From: Cognatishimia activa
GTDB lineage: Bacteria > Pseudomonadota > Alphaproteobacteria > Rhodobacterales > Rhodobacteraceae
Assembly: GCF_026016445.1 (NCBI RefSeq)
Contig: NZ_CP096147.1
Span: forward strand, 1,772,501-1,836,500
DNA: 64,000 nucleotides
Reading direction: 5' to 3'
In this document: in pieces, positions 16,357-24,663 of the stretch
Position numbering within the stretch: the stretch's first letter is position 1
Layout of the letters: each line of letters opens with the position of its first letter
Notes under the pieces: model-generated
What the model saw: the letters and a program-made list of their open reading frames with translations, nothing else
Databases searched by the model: none
What the model was told of the DNA's origin: nothing
Translations under genes and position numbers: made by a program

Positions 16357-16602
16357 TCATTTGTCCGCTGCCCTTGACGTTAATAGAACTTCCGCTGGTA
16401 TCTGGAGTGCCTGAGAAAGCCTCCACAAATTGTCAATCGATATATTCTGCTCGCTTCTCTCGATCGCGCTCAGATATGTTCGATTCAAGCTGGCTTCCTG
16501 TGCTAAACGTTCTTGTGACCATCCCAATTTAGCTCGCTCAACCCTTAGATTAGTTGCCAACCTATCTCGAAGGGGGGATTTAGGGACGCGTTTCATACAC
16601 AT
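16357..16602 (-). CDS. Small XRE-family HTH regulator
   Basis: An 81-residue protein that is almost entirely a Cro/C1-type helix-turn-helix: LATNLRVERAKLGWSQERLAQEASLNRTYLSAIERSEQNISIDNLWRLSQAL. The compact form and NRTYLSAIER turn resemble regulators of restriction-modification or mobile elements. No methylase or nuclease gene is nearby. It is divergent from the unknown gene at 16654, which it may control. The start could also be the second Met, two codons in. Confidence 0.7.
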   Translation of the reverse strand: MCMKRVPKSPLRDRLATNLRVERAKLGWSQERLAQEASLNRTYLSAIERSEQNISIDNLWRLSQALQIPAEVLLTSRAADK

Positions 16603-16653
16603 CCCATCGCCCGATGTCGGTTTTAGCTCTACCGGTTTTAAGAGACATTCGTT

Positions 16654-17352
16654 ATGACGTGCGAAAATTCACATATCGAAAGAAATGGCATGTACTTAGA
16701 TCTTAACTTGGTCGACCCCAAACTTTTGTTGAAGACCGACCAACTCACTCAGGCATTTTGGGAACGATCGATGCGAAATGAGCTTGGGTCGGGGACTTGT
16801 CAGCGCATGATAAGAGGCATGTTGGCAGACCCGGTGCTCCGGCCGCTTTTGGAAGTGAGCGAGAACGGTGCGACAAGTTACGAAAACGCATTGATATTGA
16901 AAGCTCTAGGATTCCTAAAATCTCATGAAATGAAAGTACACTCCGGGTCGCTCCAAGGAGACACGCTTCAATTCATATGCCTCACCGAAAGTGGATGGGC
17001 TTGCCTAAAATCCTGGAAAGATCGCTCCGAGCAAGAATTGGCGGCGCATGAACTTTCGCGAAAACCTTTTGAACTATTGACCAAATTTGTTCGTAGCTAC
17101 CTTGCTATTGATCGGGGCAGCGGAATAGCAATCTCCAAAAAAGTAGCCGAGTTCGCTCTAAAATTACATGACGAGCGCGTTCTAGGGAGAATGATCTTCC
17201 TGGAACATGACAAACTTCAATTTTGGTTGGAATGGGACTCGGTCAAACTCACTGAGTCTGAGTGGTTGTTAGGCGAGAGAGAGTGGTCGGATAGTTCTCG
17301 AAACGATCGCACCGGCGCTCAAATAATCGACCTTTTTGAAGTTTGGCAGTGA
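16654..17352 (+). CDS. Hypothetical protein, family not recognised
   Basis: A 232-residue soluble protein without signal peptide or membrane segment. The middle (ENALILKALGFLKSHE, then LQFICLTESGWACLKSWKDR) looks like a winged-helix-type fold, but I cannot assign a family. It is Trp-rich near the C-terminus (FWLEWDSV, ESEWLLGEREW). AAGAGA precedes the ATG; another in-frame ATG lies 12 codons on. AT-rich codon use and the position between two orphan HTH genes suggest horizontal origin. Confidence 0.55.
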   Translation: MTCENSHIERNGMYLDLNLVDPKLLLKTDQLTQAFWERSMRNELGSGTCQRMIRGMLADPVLRPLLEVSENGATSYENALILKALGFLKSHEMKVHSGSLQGDTLQFICLTESGWACLKSWKDRSEQELAAHELSRKPFELLTKFVRSYLAIDRGSGIAISKKVAEFALKLHDERVLGRMIFLEHDKLQFWLEWDSVKLTESEWLLGEREWSDSSRNDRTGAQIIDLFEVWQ

Positions 17353-17637
17353 AAAGCGCACCAATTTGATGACCGACTGCTAAGACATTGTAGTGACGGT
17401 CCGAAGTTCTCAGGCCTACATGAGGCATATGCCCTGCTAAAGCCAACCGCATACGGACCGAATGGAGACATTCGATGAAATCTGATTGCGACGCGGGGAA
17501 GAAATTAAGTCTCAACGAGCCTTCAACGAGACTGGGTCGCTGAGATTGCAATTTAAACGTGATGGCTCGCAAACGCTACTGTGATAGTGATCCCTTTTTA
17601 GAGCCTTATCGCAAATAAACGCCTTAAGGAGCCGTTA

Positions 17638-17985
17638 TTGGACCGTAATCAAAACCCAAGCAAACCAGTTTTTGTTCTTGCTCAAGAGTTCGGCGAAAGT
17701 CTTGCAGCTTACCGGCTTTCGAGAAACTTGAGGCAAAAAGACATAGCAGAATTAGCAGGTATTTCTCGAGGTGCCGTCAGACGTTTGGAGGCTGGAACTG
17801 GAGGTAATTTTGAGAGTTTAGTCCGAATTTTGGTGGCACTAGAAATCGATGAACGCCTGGTCAACCTCGTCCCAAATGCCAAAGTTAGTCCTTTGGATTT
17901 ACCGGCAGTGAGGACAGGTTCGCGGCAGCGCGCTCGACCAAAGAGCAACGAATGCAGTAACGAGCCTTGGGAGTGGGATGATTGA
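17638..17985 (+). CDS. Orphan HipB-like XRE regulator
   Basis: A 115-residue protein with an XRE helix-turn-helix (about 17-68: EFGESLAAYRLSRNLRQKDI, then AGISRGAVRRLEAGTGG, then FESLVRILVALEIDE). A basic tail ends PWEWDD. That tail and the LVP-x-SPLDL linker are what I associate with HipB-like regulators encoded just before HipA kinases. Here no hipA follows: the next 330 bp are noncoding. The TTG start has AAGGAG seven bases upstream. The 285 bp before it hold no gene. Confidence 0.7.
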   Translation: MDRNQNPSKPVFVLAQEFGESLAAYRLSRNLRQKDIAELAGISRGAVRRLEAGTGGNFESLVRILVALEIDERLVNLVPNAKVSPLDLPAVRTGSRQRARPKSNECSNEPWEWDD

Positions 17986-18321
17986 GCGTTGCTCAATGGG
18001 CGGAAAGCGGAAGTTCGCTGCGTTTGCGAAAGTTTTGCGCCTGAGCCGAAAAAGCGGCCATTCATGCCTATTCGGCCCGAAGCCCCCTGTGCTGCGCTGC
18101 GCAAAAATCAGCTATGCGCAGAAAGCGGACTTTGCAAAGTCTTGGAGATGTGCGCGAATTCAACGTTCGCTAACTCGACCGCGAACGTCTCCTTTAGTGG
18201 ACTAACCCGTCTCAGTGCTTATCAGTTTCCACAATCTCTCCTGAAAACCGACCGCGCTTCTCAAACACTGGACGGGCGGCTTTAGCCTTGGCTGCAACCA
18301 ATTTCCACTCAGCGTTTGATG
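17986..18321. other. Noncoding stretch with short repeated motif
   Basis: No gene is apparent. The sequence AAAGCGG recurs at about 18004, 18051 and 18122 in different surroundings, similar to degenerate intergenic repeats in Rhodobacteraceae. A HipA gene would be expected here from the preceding HipB-like gene, but no HipA-like text is visible in any frame. Confidence 0.4.
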
Positions 18322-18612
18322 TCAGGATTTCAAGATCCCAAGTGTCTGCAGTCGAAGCGTATTCTCCTTTTGTAGCGCTCTCATCTCCACAAGTTGCGAT
18401 CGCCCCATGCCACCAAACTTCTTGCGCCAATAGTAATAGGTCTTGTCCGAAATCCCCGCCTTGCGGCACTCACTCACGACATCAAGCCCGTCATGAAGAT
18501 GGACGTCTCTCTCGCGCAACAATCGCAGCGCGTCTTCATCCGAATATCGCTTTCGAGCCATCCCTCATTTTTCCCATGCCAAATAAATAGTGGCACAGTT
18601 TTATGGGGCTAA
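18322..18612 (-). mobile_element. Relic of an IS3-family insertion sequence (OrfA N-terminus)
   Basis: The minus strand encodes 79 residues. The first 70 (MARKRYSDEDALRLL, then CRKAGISDKTYYYWRKKFGGM) are a typical IS3-family OrfA transposase helix-turn-helix. After ALQKEN the sequence diverges and stops, so the rest of OrfA and all of OrfB are lost. About 50 bp upstream of the ATG (to about 18612) probably include the element end, because a RidA coding sequence begins abruptly at 18616. Confidence 0.8.
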
Positions 18613-18615
18613 GAC

Positions 18616-18957
18616 AACGGGTTCCTCTTCGTCTCCGGCCAGATCGCCTATGTCGGCGGCGAGATTCCGGCCCACGCACGGGATGGCGAAAATGACGTGC
18701 AGGATCAGACGAAGATCGTGATGGACAATATCAAGAGTGTCATGGCCGAAGCAGGCTACGACTTCAACGATGCGGTCCGGGCGACGGTCTTCATGACCGA
18801 CATGGTCAACTATGGCGCGTTCAATGAAGTATACGGAACCTACTGGGGCGAAGGCGAGATGCCACCAGCGCGGGCCGCCGTCGAAGTCGGTGCTCTCCCG
18901 GGCGGAAAACCCGGCGCCCCGGTCTTGGTCGAGGTTTCGATGATCGCCTTCAAATAG
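18616..18957 (+). pseudogene. RidA/YjgF-family protein, 5' end removed by IS relic
   Basis: The frame reads NGFLFVSGQIAYVGGEIPAHA and continues to a normal RidA C-terminus (ATVFMTDMVNYGAFNEVYGTYW, PPARAAVEVGALPGG with the conserved Arg, VEVSMIAF). Intact RidA proteins have roughly 15-20 residues before GFLFVSGQI; these are missing and the IS relic abuts. RidA proteins hydrolyse reactive enamine/imine intermediates. A GTG at 18697 could start a shorter product, but that would lack the first strand of the fold. Confidence 0.78.
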
Positions 18958-19003
18958 GTCACATTCCGAATTTCAGGTTGCCCTACGGGGCCATCCCTCC
19001 CCT

Positions 19004-19033
19004 GAGAGCTGGCACTTGTGCCGGCTCTCTTTC
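19004..19033 (+). terminator. Rho-independent terminator after the ridA remnant
   Basis: The stem GAGAGCTGGCAC / GTGCCGGCTCTC with a 2-nt loop and a short T-rich tail follows the ridA remnant by 46 bp. Confidence 0.6.
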
Positions 19034-19055
19034 ACTCATCAACTGGAGAATAGCC

Positions 19056-19433
19056 ATGAAAACTGCTCAAACATATTTTGAAGAAGCCAATGCTGTCGTT
19101 CCGAAATTGTCGTCGGAAGAAGCAATCAAAGTTCATGCCGCCGGGGGCGGCGTTTTTGTCGATGTGCGTGATAGTGCAGTTGCCGCCAAGACCGGCACCA
19201 TTTCCAGGGCCGTTCGAATTCCGCGCGGCTTTATCGAGTTCGCTGCTGATCCCGACATGGGCTTTCATAATGAAGCCTTTCAGAAAGATGCCGAGATTTA
19301 CCTTTTCTGCGGTCTGGGCGGGCAAGCGGCGCTGTCTGGTAATACCCTTATCGATATGGGTTAAACATCTGTCACTAATGTCGGCGTCTTCGACGCGTGG
19401 AAAGAAGCTAGCGGCCCGACGGAAGAAGGGTGA
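19056..19433 (+). pseudogene. Rhodanese-like domain protein with internal stop codon
   Basis: Codons 1-102 encode a rhodanese-like domain (GGGVFVDVRDSAVAAKTGTISRAVRIPRG, then IYLFCGLGGQAALSGNTLIDMG, with Cys in the catalytic-loop position). A TAA at 19362-19364 then interrupts the frame. Immediately behind it the same frame continues with TSVTNVGVFDAWKEASGPTEEG and stops at 19433, which is the expected C-terminus of this family. The stop sits where a Tyr codon is normally found. A truncated product of 102 residues could still be made; GGAGA lies seven bases before the ATG. Confidence 0.8.
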
Positions 19434-19493
19434 TACAGCAAAAAGATGCGGGGCGTTCCCAAAGGCTCGTCCTGCATTTTGAGGTTGCGTCGG

Positions 19494-20102
19494 TCAGGTC
19501 ATCAGGATCATGCGGACCCGATCGTCCAAATCTTCCAACAGGCTTTCGGCAGACCACCCTGCGCGGCTGCGATGGACGTGGCCTTGGCGCATATCGTGCA
19601 ATAGCCTTGCGCGCTCTTGCGCTGGGAAGTTGGGCGGAAGGTTGCCTTTTGCTTTCTCCGCCTCAAAACGACCTGCGAGGCGCGCATCGGTGTCTCGTAT
19701 GGCCTTGTCCATACGTTCGGCCACGCCTTCGACTTCGCCCACGGTCATCGCGACACAGGATGCCAGGAAACAGCCGCGCGGTGCCCCTTCCTGTTGCGTC
19801 GAATAGGTAACGACCACCTCCAGAAAATTGCGCACCGCCTCTTCTATGGTTCCGGCGGTTTCAAACTCGACAATGGGCGCGCAACCATCGACATCAGCGT
19901 AGCGATCGATGGTCTTGAGATACAGTTCGCGCTTGTCTCCGAAAGCAGAATAGATGCTCGGTCCGCTGATACCCATCGCGTTTGACAGGTCTTTCATCGA
20001 AGTGCCGTCGTAGCCCCTTGCCCAAAAGGCATTCATGGCCGCCATCAGTGCATCATTCTCGTCGAAGGTACGCGGCCTTCCCATTTTTTTTGTATCGATC
20101 AC
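19494..20102 (-). CDS. TetR/AcrR-family regulator
   Basis: A 202-residue repressor. The HTH (GRPRTFDENDALMAAMNAFWARGYDGTSMKDLSNAMGISGPSIYSAFGDKRELY) is followed by a ligand domain with the AcrR-like FLASCVAMTVGEVEG segment. GTG at 20102 is preferred as start because AAGGA lies eight bases upstream; an ATG six codons on has no ribosome site. It is divergent from the peroxiredoxin gene and should bind the repeat at 20140-20151 between them. Confidence 0.85.
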   Translation of the reverse strand: MIDTKKMGRPRTFDENDALMAAMNAFWARGYDGTSMKDLSNAMGISGPSIYSAFGDKRELYLKTIDRYADVDGCAPIVEFETAGTIEEAVRNFLEVVVTYSTQQEGAPRGCFLASCVAMTVGEVEGVAERMDKAIRDTDARLAGRFEAEKAKGNLPPNFPAQERARLLHDMRQGHVHRSRAGWSAESLLEDLDDRVRMILMT

Positions 20103-20139
20103 AATAAAAGTCCTTGACCTCTCTCCTGCTATATATATG

Positions 20140-20151
20140 TAACGATTGTTA
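20140..20151. promoter_or_regulatory. Candidate TetR operator
   Basis: TAAC-GATT-GTTA is an inverted repeat between the divergent tetR and peroxiredoxin genes, 22 bp before the peroxiredoxin start. Position and symmetry fit autoregulation and control of the divergent operon. Confidence 0.5.
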
Positions 20152-20172
20152 TTTAAGTCAAGGAGCGGTGAT

Positions 20173-20706
20173 ATGCACGCCAATAAACCGAAGCCGGGCG
20201 ACAAAATCCCGCACACAGAACTTCCAAAACTTTACGGGGAAAACCTCACTCTTGGCAAAACCGGGAGCGGCTATGATTGGCAGCTGATTGTTGTCTACCG
20301 GGGCAAACATTGCCCGATCTGCACCCGTTACCTGCGCGAATTGAACGAGATTGTTGCCCCCTTGAAGGAGTTGGGTATCGAAATCGTCGCTATCTCTGCC
20401 GACAGCGAAGCACGCGCCGCCGATCAGATCACAGAAGTGAACCCGGATTACGCGGTCGGCTACGGGTTGAGCATCAAACAGATGCAGTCGCTGGGCCTCT
20501 ATATATCCAGCCCGCGTCACGGCATGGATGTAGAAGGTCCGTTCGCAGAACCCGGCCTTTTCCTCGTCAATCAAGAGGGTGAGTTGCGCATGGTTGATAT
20601 TGCGAATGTACCCTTCTTGCGTCCGCAGATTGGCTCCCTTGTGGGTGGTCTGAAGTTCATGCGCGGCATGACAGAACCCTTCCCCGCCAACGGAACCTTC
20701 GCTTGA
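20173..20706 (+). CDS. Peroxiredoxin-like (AhpC/TSA, redoxin) protein
   Basis: A 177-residue thioredoxin-fold protein. VVYRGKHCPICTRYLRELN places Cys47 and Cys50 at the start of the first helix, a CxxC arrangement that suits a disulfide reductase or an atypical two-Cys peroxiredoxin. IEIVAISADSEARA matches the redoxin core, and FAEPGLFLVNQEGELRMVDI the later strands. No signal peptide is present. AGGAG lies seven bases before the ATG. It heads an operon that once included the MFS pump and NTF2-like gene, both now broken. Confidence 0.82.
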   Translation: MHANKPKPGDKIPHTELPKLYGENLTLGKTGSGYDWQLIVVYRGKHCPICTRYLRELNEIVAPLKELGIEIVAISADSEARAADQITEVNPDYAVGYGLSIKQMQSLGLYISSPRHGMDVEGPFAEPGLFLVNQEGELRMVDIANVPFLRPQIGSLVGGLKFMRGMTEPFPANGTFA

Positions 20707-20726
20707 TTCAGCCAAAGGAGCGCAAA

Positions 20727-21864
20727 ATGTCAGAGACTTCCCTTCCCACAACCACGTTGAAAATCGGACTGATCCTCTGACTGCTTTCCGTGGTCGGCCC
20801 GATGACCATCGACATGTATCTGCCCGCCCTTCCAGAGTGCGCAACTTTTCTACGGTCCGGTTTCGGATCAGACCGGCCGGAAACTGCCCCTCTACATTGG
20901 CTTGTTGCTGTTCATCGCAGGCAGTCTTTTGGCTTACTTAGCCCCGACTATCGAGGTCTTGACTGCCGCGCGTGTCGTGCAGGGCCTTGGCGGGGCGGTG
21001 GTGATGGTCATTCCACGGGCCTTGATCCGTGACATCGACACTGGCGTTGCGGCCACCCGTATGATGGGCACGATCATGATGGTTATCAGCGTCTCCCCCA
21101 TGATTGCTCCGTTGCTGGGCAGCGGTATCATGATGCTGGCCGGATGGCGCACGATCTTTCTGGCGCTGATGCTGCTCGCGGTTCTAAGCCTTGTGCTAAC
21201 GCGAACCGCGTTGCCCGAGACGTTGCCAGCGGAGAAGCGCACCCGGCTCGACGTCTCGACCTTTACAACCGGCATTCGCACGCTCATGAGTGATCCGACT
21301 TATCTGGGCCTGACCTTCATCGGCGCGTTCGGAATGGCCAGCTTCTTCGTCTTCTTCGCAAGCGCCTCTTTCGTCTATACCGGCCAATTCGGCCTGACGC
21401 CGATTCAATTCAGCTTGGCCTTCGCCCTGAATGGCTTGAGCTTCTTCCTCGCCACACAAGTTGTCGGCAAAGTCGCTGAACGCTTAGGGATGGCCACCAT
21501 GATTAAAGGCGCAACTGCCCTTTACGCCGCTGCCGCGATCTTGCTCGTGGTTCTGACAGCCGCAGGCTTTGGCAGCCTGCCAGTGATCATTGCGGTGCTC
21601 TTCACCTCTTTTGGATTTCTGGGCTTCGTTGTGCCGCCAACCATGGTGCTGGCGCTAGACAAGCACGGCAGCATTGCGGGACTCGCCGCGTCCCTCGGCG
21701 GCACGCTTCAGGTTGTGACCGCAGGCCTGATGATCGCGATCAGCGAGCCGTTTCTTGACGCTACTGCGTTGCCGATGGTCGTGACGATAGCCCTGTGTGC
21801 TACCGGGGCCTTGCTACTATCCCGGATCACGTTGCGCAAGGCCGACAATCCGCAAGCGGCATGA
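20727..21864 (+). pseudogene. Bcr/CflA-type MFS drug-efflux transporter, disrupted
   Basis: The ATG at 20727 (ribosome site AAAGGAG) starts a frame with TGA at codon 18 (20778). Reading through gives LLSVVGPMTIDMYLPALPE, the first helix of Bcr/CflA transporters. At 20838 one extra base shifts the frame, and translation resumes at AQLFYGPVSDQTGRKLPLYIG, the motif-A loop. About 30 residues expected between the two blocks are missing. From there to 21864 the frame is open (ALIRDIDTGVAATRMMGTIM and further helices). A later internal ATG at 20902 would give a protein without the first helices, so function is unlikely. Confidence 0.85.
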
Positions 21865-21909
21865 CGTCTTTCGCAATTCTCTGCACCAACACCACCAAGG
21901 AATACCCCG

Positions 21910-22311
21910 ATGACCATGACAACCGATCACCCGAACACCGCTGCGGTGAAAGCCACCCTTGATGAGCTTATTGCCGGGGTTTCAGGCCACTCGTTCGACG
22001 TGCTGGACCGCGTCTATCACGCTGACATGCAGACCTATCTGCTGGTCGACCGCGGCGAGATGATGCGCAACGACAAACCCGGTTTTATGAAACATGTGCA
22101 GGCTGCCATGGGTCAGATGCAAGACCCCGATCCATGGGCACTCTATCATCTGGTCGAGGCCAATGAGTCCCAAGGACACATTATTATCAGCCGGAAAAAC
22201 AATGTCACCAACCGTAAGTAGCTTGTGACACTCAGCATCGACTTCGTGTTCGAGGACGACCGCTGGCAGATCACCCGCGAGGTCATCATGACCCGCAATG
22301 AAAACATTTGA
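21910..22311 (+). pseudogene. NTF2-like (SnoaL/DUF4440-type) protein with internal stop
   Basis: The frame starts at ATG 21910 with AAGGA eight bases before it and encodes a cone-fold domain (ATLDELIAGVSGHSFDVLDRVYHADMQTYLLVD). TAG at 22219-22221 ends it after NVTNRK. The same frame then continues LVTLSIDFVFEDDRWQITREVI to a stop at 22311, which is the final beta strand and helix expected for this fold. A single-base nonsense change is the simplest explanation. A 103-residue product would lack the last strand. Confidence 0.75.
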
Positions 22312-22338
22312 ACAACCCTAACCCTCAAAGGAAAATCC

Positions 22339-22773
22339 ATGAAACGTCTCCTCTCTGCTGCAATCATCGCAGTAACAGCAACGACCGCATTTGCCGATAG
22401 TCACGAACCTGCGAGCCTGACCGCAGTTAACGACCGCTTCAACGAAGCCGCCGCCGCAGGTGATGCCGAAGCGCTGATCGGGCTTTATGCCGATGACACG
22501 CTTTGGATTGAGCAAGGCAAACGCGTCACTCAGGGGCTGGAAGGACCTCGGCAGTTGTTTGAGTTTGTCACGCAAAACGCGGGCGAGGTAACGCACACCA
22601 TCGATCATTTGTTCGTCTCCGAAGATGAAACGCTCGCCGTAATGATTGGGTCCGTAGAAGCCGTTGTGAAAAGGGCAGGCCTTGATGCGACCGGCACCTA
22701 TCTTTTCGTGCTGAAACCTGAGGACGAAGGTTGGGAAATAGTCACCGACATGTGGCATCAGCACGTAGAATAG
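22339..22773 (+). CDS. Exported SnoaL/DUF4440-like protein
   Basis: A 144-residue protein with a clear signal peptide (MKRLLSAAIIAVTATTAFADS, cleavage after about residue 19). The mature part is a cone-shaped NTF2-like domain: LTAVNDRFNEAAAAGDAEALIGLYADDTLWIEQGKRVTQGLEG, then TGTYLFVLKPEDEGWEIVTDMW. Such domains bind small ligands or act as isomerases; the ligand here is unknown. The gene lies 27 bp after the broken cytoplasmic NTF2-like gene and AAAGGAAA precedes the ATG. Confidence 0.78.
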   Translation: MKRLLSAAIIAVTATTAFADSHEPASLTAVNDRFNEAAAAGDAEALIGLYADDTLWIEQGKRVTQGLEGPRQLFEFVTQNAGEVTHTIDHLFVSEDETLAVMIGSVEAVVKRAGLDATGTYLFVLKPEDEGWEIVTDMWHQHVE

Positions 22774-22822
22774 TCACGCCAGATCCGGACCGCGCCATTC
22801 AGTGCGGTCCGGACAACTCTCG

Positions 22823-23395
22823 CTATTCTGCTGCGGCTTTCAATTCCCGGTTGAAGTTGACGTAACTAGGCAGGATTTGCTCTGCAAAGGCTTTCGTCTT
22901 GGCGTCCGGGTTTTCCACACTTGTTCCCTTGAACGCATCGGTCTGAACAAAGCGGGTCTGACATTCCGAAATAGCCTCGACGCGGTAGATATGGTTGTCA
23001 AAAATGCCCTTTGCGTTTGGAAACTCCTCAGACCACCCGAATTGCTGACCGTCGATGTAATGCGCCAACACGAGCGGGAAATCGGTTAAGTTCCCGTTCT
23101 TCATGCGCCAGGCGATGTTGACCTGACCGCCATTGCGTACGTCGCCCGAAATGCCGCGATAGGACGAGCTCCAGTCATTTTTGGGCGAGATGAGGACAGC
23201 CCACACTTTTTCCGGGGCAGCGTTGATAATGATTTCCGTCTCGATAATGTGGTGATCTTCTGCCATCTCGGTAATGCCGAACGTCTCAAGAGCAAGCGTG
23301 TCGTCGATGGTGCAATCACGGCCATCCGCAAGAACCGGGGTGGCAAAACATAGTGCTGTTAGCACGCTGGTAATTCTGGTAAACTTGTGTGTCAT
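22823..23395 (-). CDS. Exported SRPBCC (START-like) protein, copy 2
   Basis: A 190-residue protein with signal peptide (MTHKFTRITSVLTALCFATPVLADG). The mature domain shows the SRPBCC/polyketide-cyclase pattern: IIETEIIINAAPEKVWAVLISPKNDW, then SYRGISGDVRNGGQVNIAWRM and FGWSEEFPNAKGIFDNHIYRVEAISECQTRFVQTDAFKGTS. It shares that last block almost word for word with the neighbour at 23425, so the two are tandem paralogues. The ligand is unknown. It is the third gene of the tetR-SRPBCC-SRPBCC operon. Confidence 0.8.
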   Translation of the reverse strand: MTHKFTRITSVLTALCFATPVLADGRDCTIDDTLALETFGITEMAEDHHIIETEIIINAAPEKVWAVLISPKNDWSSSYRGISGDVRNGGQVNIAWRMKNGNLTDFPLVLAHYIDGQQFGWSEEFPNAKGIFDNHIYRVEAISECQTRFVQTDAFKGTSVENPDAKTKAFAEQILPSYVNFNRELKAAAE

Positions 23396-23424
23396 GGGAT
23401 CTATCCGTTTCTTAAGTAGCAGCG

Positions 23425-23988
23425 TTACTTTTCGACTTCCGTCTTCAGCGCCTGGTTGAAGGCCCGGTACCCCGGAAGAACGCGCTCGGCAAAAAAGGCC
23501 GTTGTGCGGTTGGGTTGCTCGGTGCTGGTCCCCTTGAAGGCGTCACTTTGGATGAGCCTGCTTTGGCAATCCGAGATTGCCACGACCTCATACAAGTGGT
23601 TGTCGAAAATGCCGGGGGCCGGACCTTTCAACTCCTCGGCCCAGCCGAAGGACCTGCCCTCCTGGTACGAAATGACATGTGGAATTTCCGCGACCCTGTC
23701 ACCGACTTTGTAGAAGACCGTGACCGCGCTTCCGTCCGCAAGGTCGCCCTCTATGCCTTGCAAGGCGGGGCTCCAGTCCGGCATTGCCTCGAAGTCCGTG
23801 AGCGCATCCCAGACCTCTGCGGCAGGGGCGTTGATGGTGATTTCCGTAAAGACGGCGTGGTGATCTGACGCGATGACCGAGGTTGAGTGTCGCTCTATCG
23901 GGAAGTGCGGGTTTGGATTGCACGCCATTGCGATTGCGGGAAATGCTACCACAAGTGAGGCGGCTGCAGCCATGGAGCCAAATTTCAT
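23425..23988 (-). CDS. Exported SRPBCC (START-like) protein, copy 1
   Basis: A 187-residue paralogue of the protein at 22823. The signal peptide is MKFGSMAAAASLVVAFPAIA. The SRPBCC domain includes FTEITINAPAAEVWDALTDFEAMPDWSPALQGIEGDLADG and FGWAEELKGPAPGIFDNHLYEV, then SRLIQSDAFKGTSTEQP. GGAGATTAATAT places a good ribosome site before the ATG. It starts 15 bp after the TetR gene stop, so expression is probably under that repressor. Confidence 0.8.
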   Translation of the reverse strand: MKFGSMAAAASLVVAFPAIAMACNPNPHFPIERHSTSVIASDHHAVFTEITINAPAAEVWDALTDFEAMPDWSPALQGIEGDLADGSAVTVFYKVGDRVAEIPHVISYQEGRSFGWAEELKGPAPGIFDNHLYEVVAISDCQSRLIQSDAFKGTSTEQPNRTTAFFAERVLPGYRAFNQALKTEVEK

Positions 23989-24003
23989 ATATTAATCTCC
24001 GTA

Positions 24004-24588
24004 TTAGGTTTTTGAGATTTTGAGAATGGTGCGAATTGCGGTCTTCATTTTGGACAAGTAGTCGACCTCGCTGCTGGAGAAGCCGTGCAGACCCAGTGAC
24101 GTCGCAACCAGCGTCTCAGCGGCATCGTATGCAGACACTTCATCATTTGCGGCAAAGGAAATCGCCGGGTGTGTTGAGATGTAGTCTGACAACAGCGCGA
24201 TGAACGCGGCTCGAAGTTCGATAAATCGGGCACCCGACAGTTGGATAGTAGGTTGTTCCGCCCCTGCTCTCAGGCGCCTATATCGTTTGACATATTGCCC
24301 GTGCCAAACGCCAAAAACTTCTGTGAGCGCTTCCAAGGGCTCGGCGGTTGTTTCAAGAATTTCCGTTGCCTGCGCCAAATTTCGGGACATCTCGAACTCG
24401 AAATTCGCCTGAAACAGGGTCTCCTTATCCCCGAAGTGGATGTAGATCGTTTGCCGCGAAACTTCCGCCGCCCGCGCAATGTCATTCAGAGACACCTTTT
24501 GATATCCGTACTCACGGAATGCCTCGCAGGCGGCTTCCAATATTTGAGTTTTCGTATCGCGCCGCGCCACGGGTCTCTCCCTCACCAT
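24004..24588 (-). CDS. TetR/AcrR-family regulator
   Basis: A 194-residue repressor. The HTH is KTQILEAACEAFREYGYQKVSLNDIARAAEVSRQTIYIHFGDKETLF; the C-terminal domain (about 80-190) is divergent helical. No ribosome site precedes either ATG 24588 or GTG 24594, so the transcript may be leaderless. A perfect 7-bp inverted repeat ten bases upstream is the probable autoregulatory operator. It leads an operon with two exported SRPBCC proteins. Confidence 0.85.
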   Translation of the reverse strand: MVRERPVARRDTKTQILEAACEAFREYGYQKVSLNDIARAAEVSRQTIYIHFGDKETLFQANFEFEMSRNLAQATEILETTAEPLEALTEVFGVWHGQYVKRYRRLRAGAEQPTIQLSGARFIELRAAFIALLSDYISTHPAISFAANDEVSAYDAAETLVATSLGLHGFSSSEVDYLSKMKTAIRTILKISKT

Positions 24589-24597
24589 TGGCACTAT

Positions 24598-24623
24598 TTT
24601 ACAAATGAGACAGGAATTGTAAA
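24598..24623. promoter_or_regulatory. TetR-type operator
   Basis: TTTACAA and TTGTAAA are perfect 7-bp inverted arms separated by 12 bp, placed ten bases before the tetR start. The 19-bp centre-to-centre spacing is about two helical turns, so one dimer per face or a pair of dimers could bind. Confidence 0.6.
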
Positions 24624-24663
24624 CTTCGTCTGGTTACGCTGAACATCAAAGCGGCGGGCCTTG

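Noticed and set aside
17986..18200. Recurring AAAGCGG segments as a possible structured RNA or CRISPR-like array
   Set aside because: The copies are short, irregularly spaced and without conserved flanks; they look like degenerate intergenic repeats.
18616..22311. Stop-codon recoding (selenocysteine or readthrough) in the rhodanese, MFS and NTF2-like genes
   Set aside because: TAA, TGA and TAG are all represented, the MFS gene also has a deletion and frameshift, and no selenocysteine-type element is seen. Ordinary pseudogene decay is simpler.
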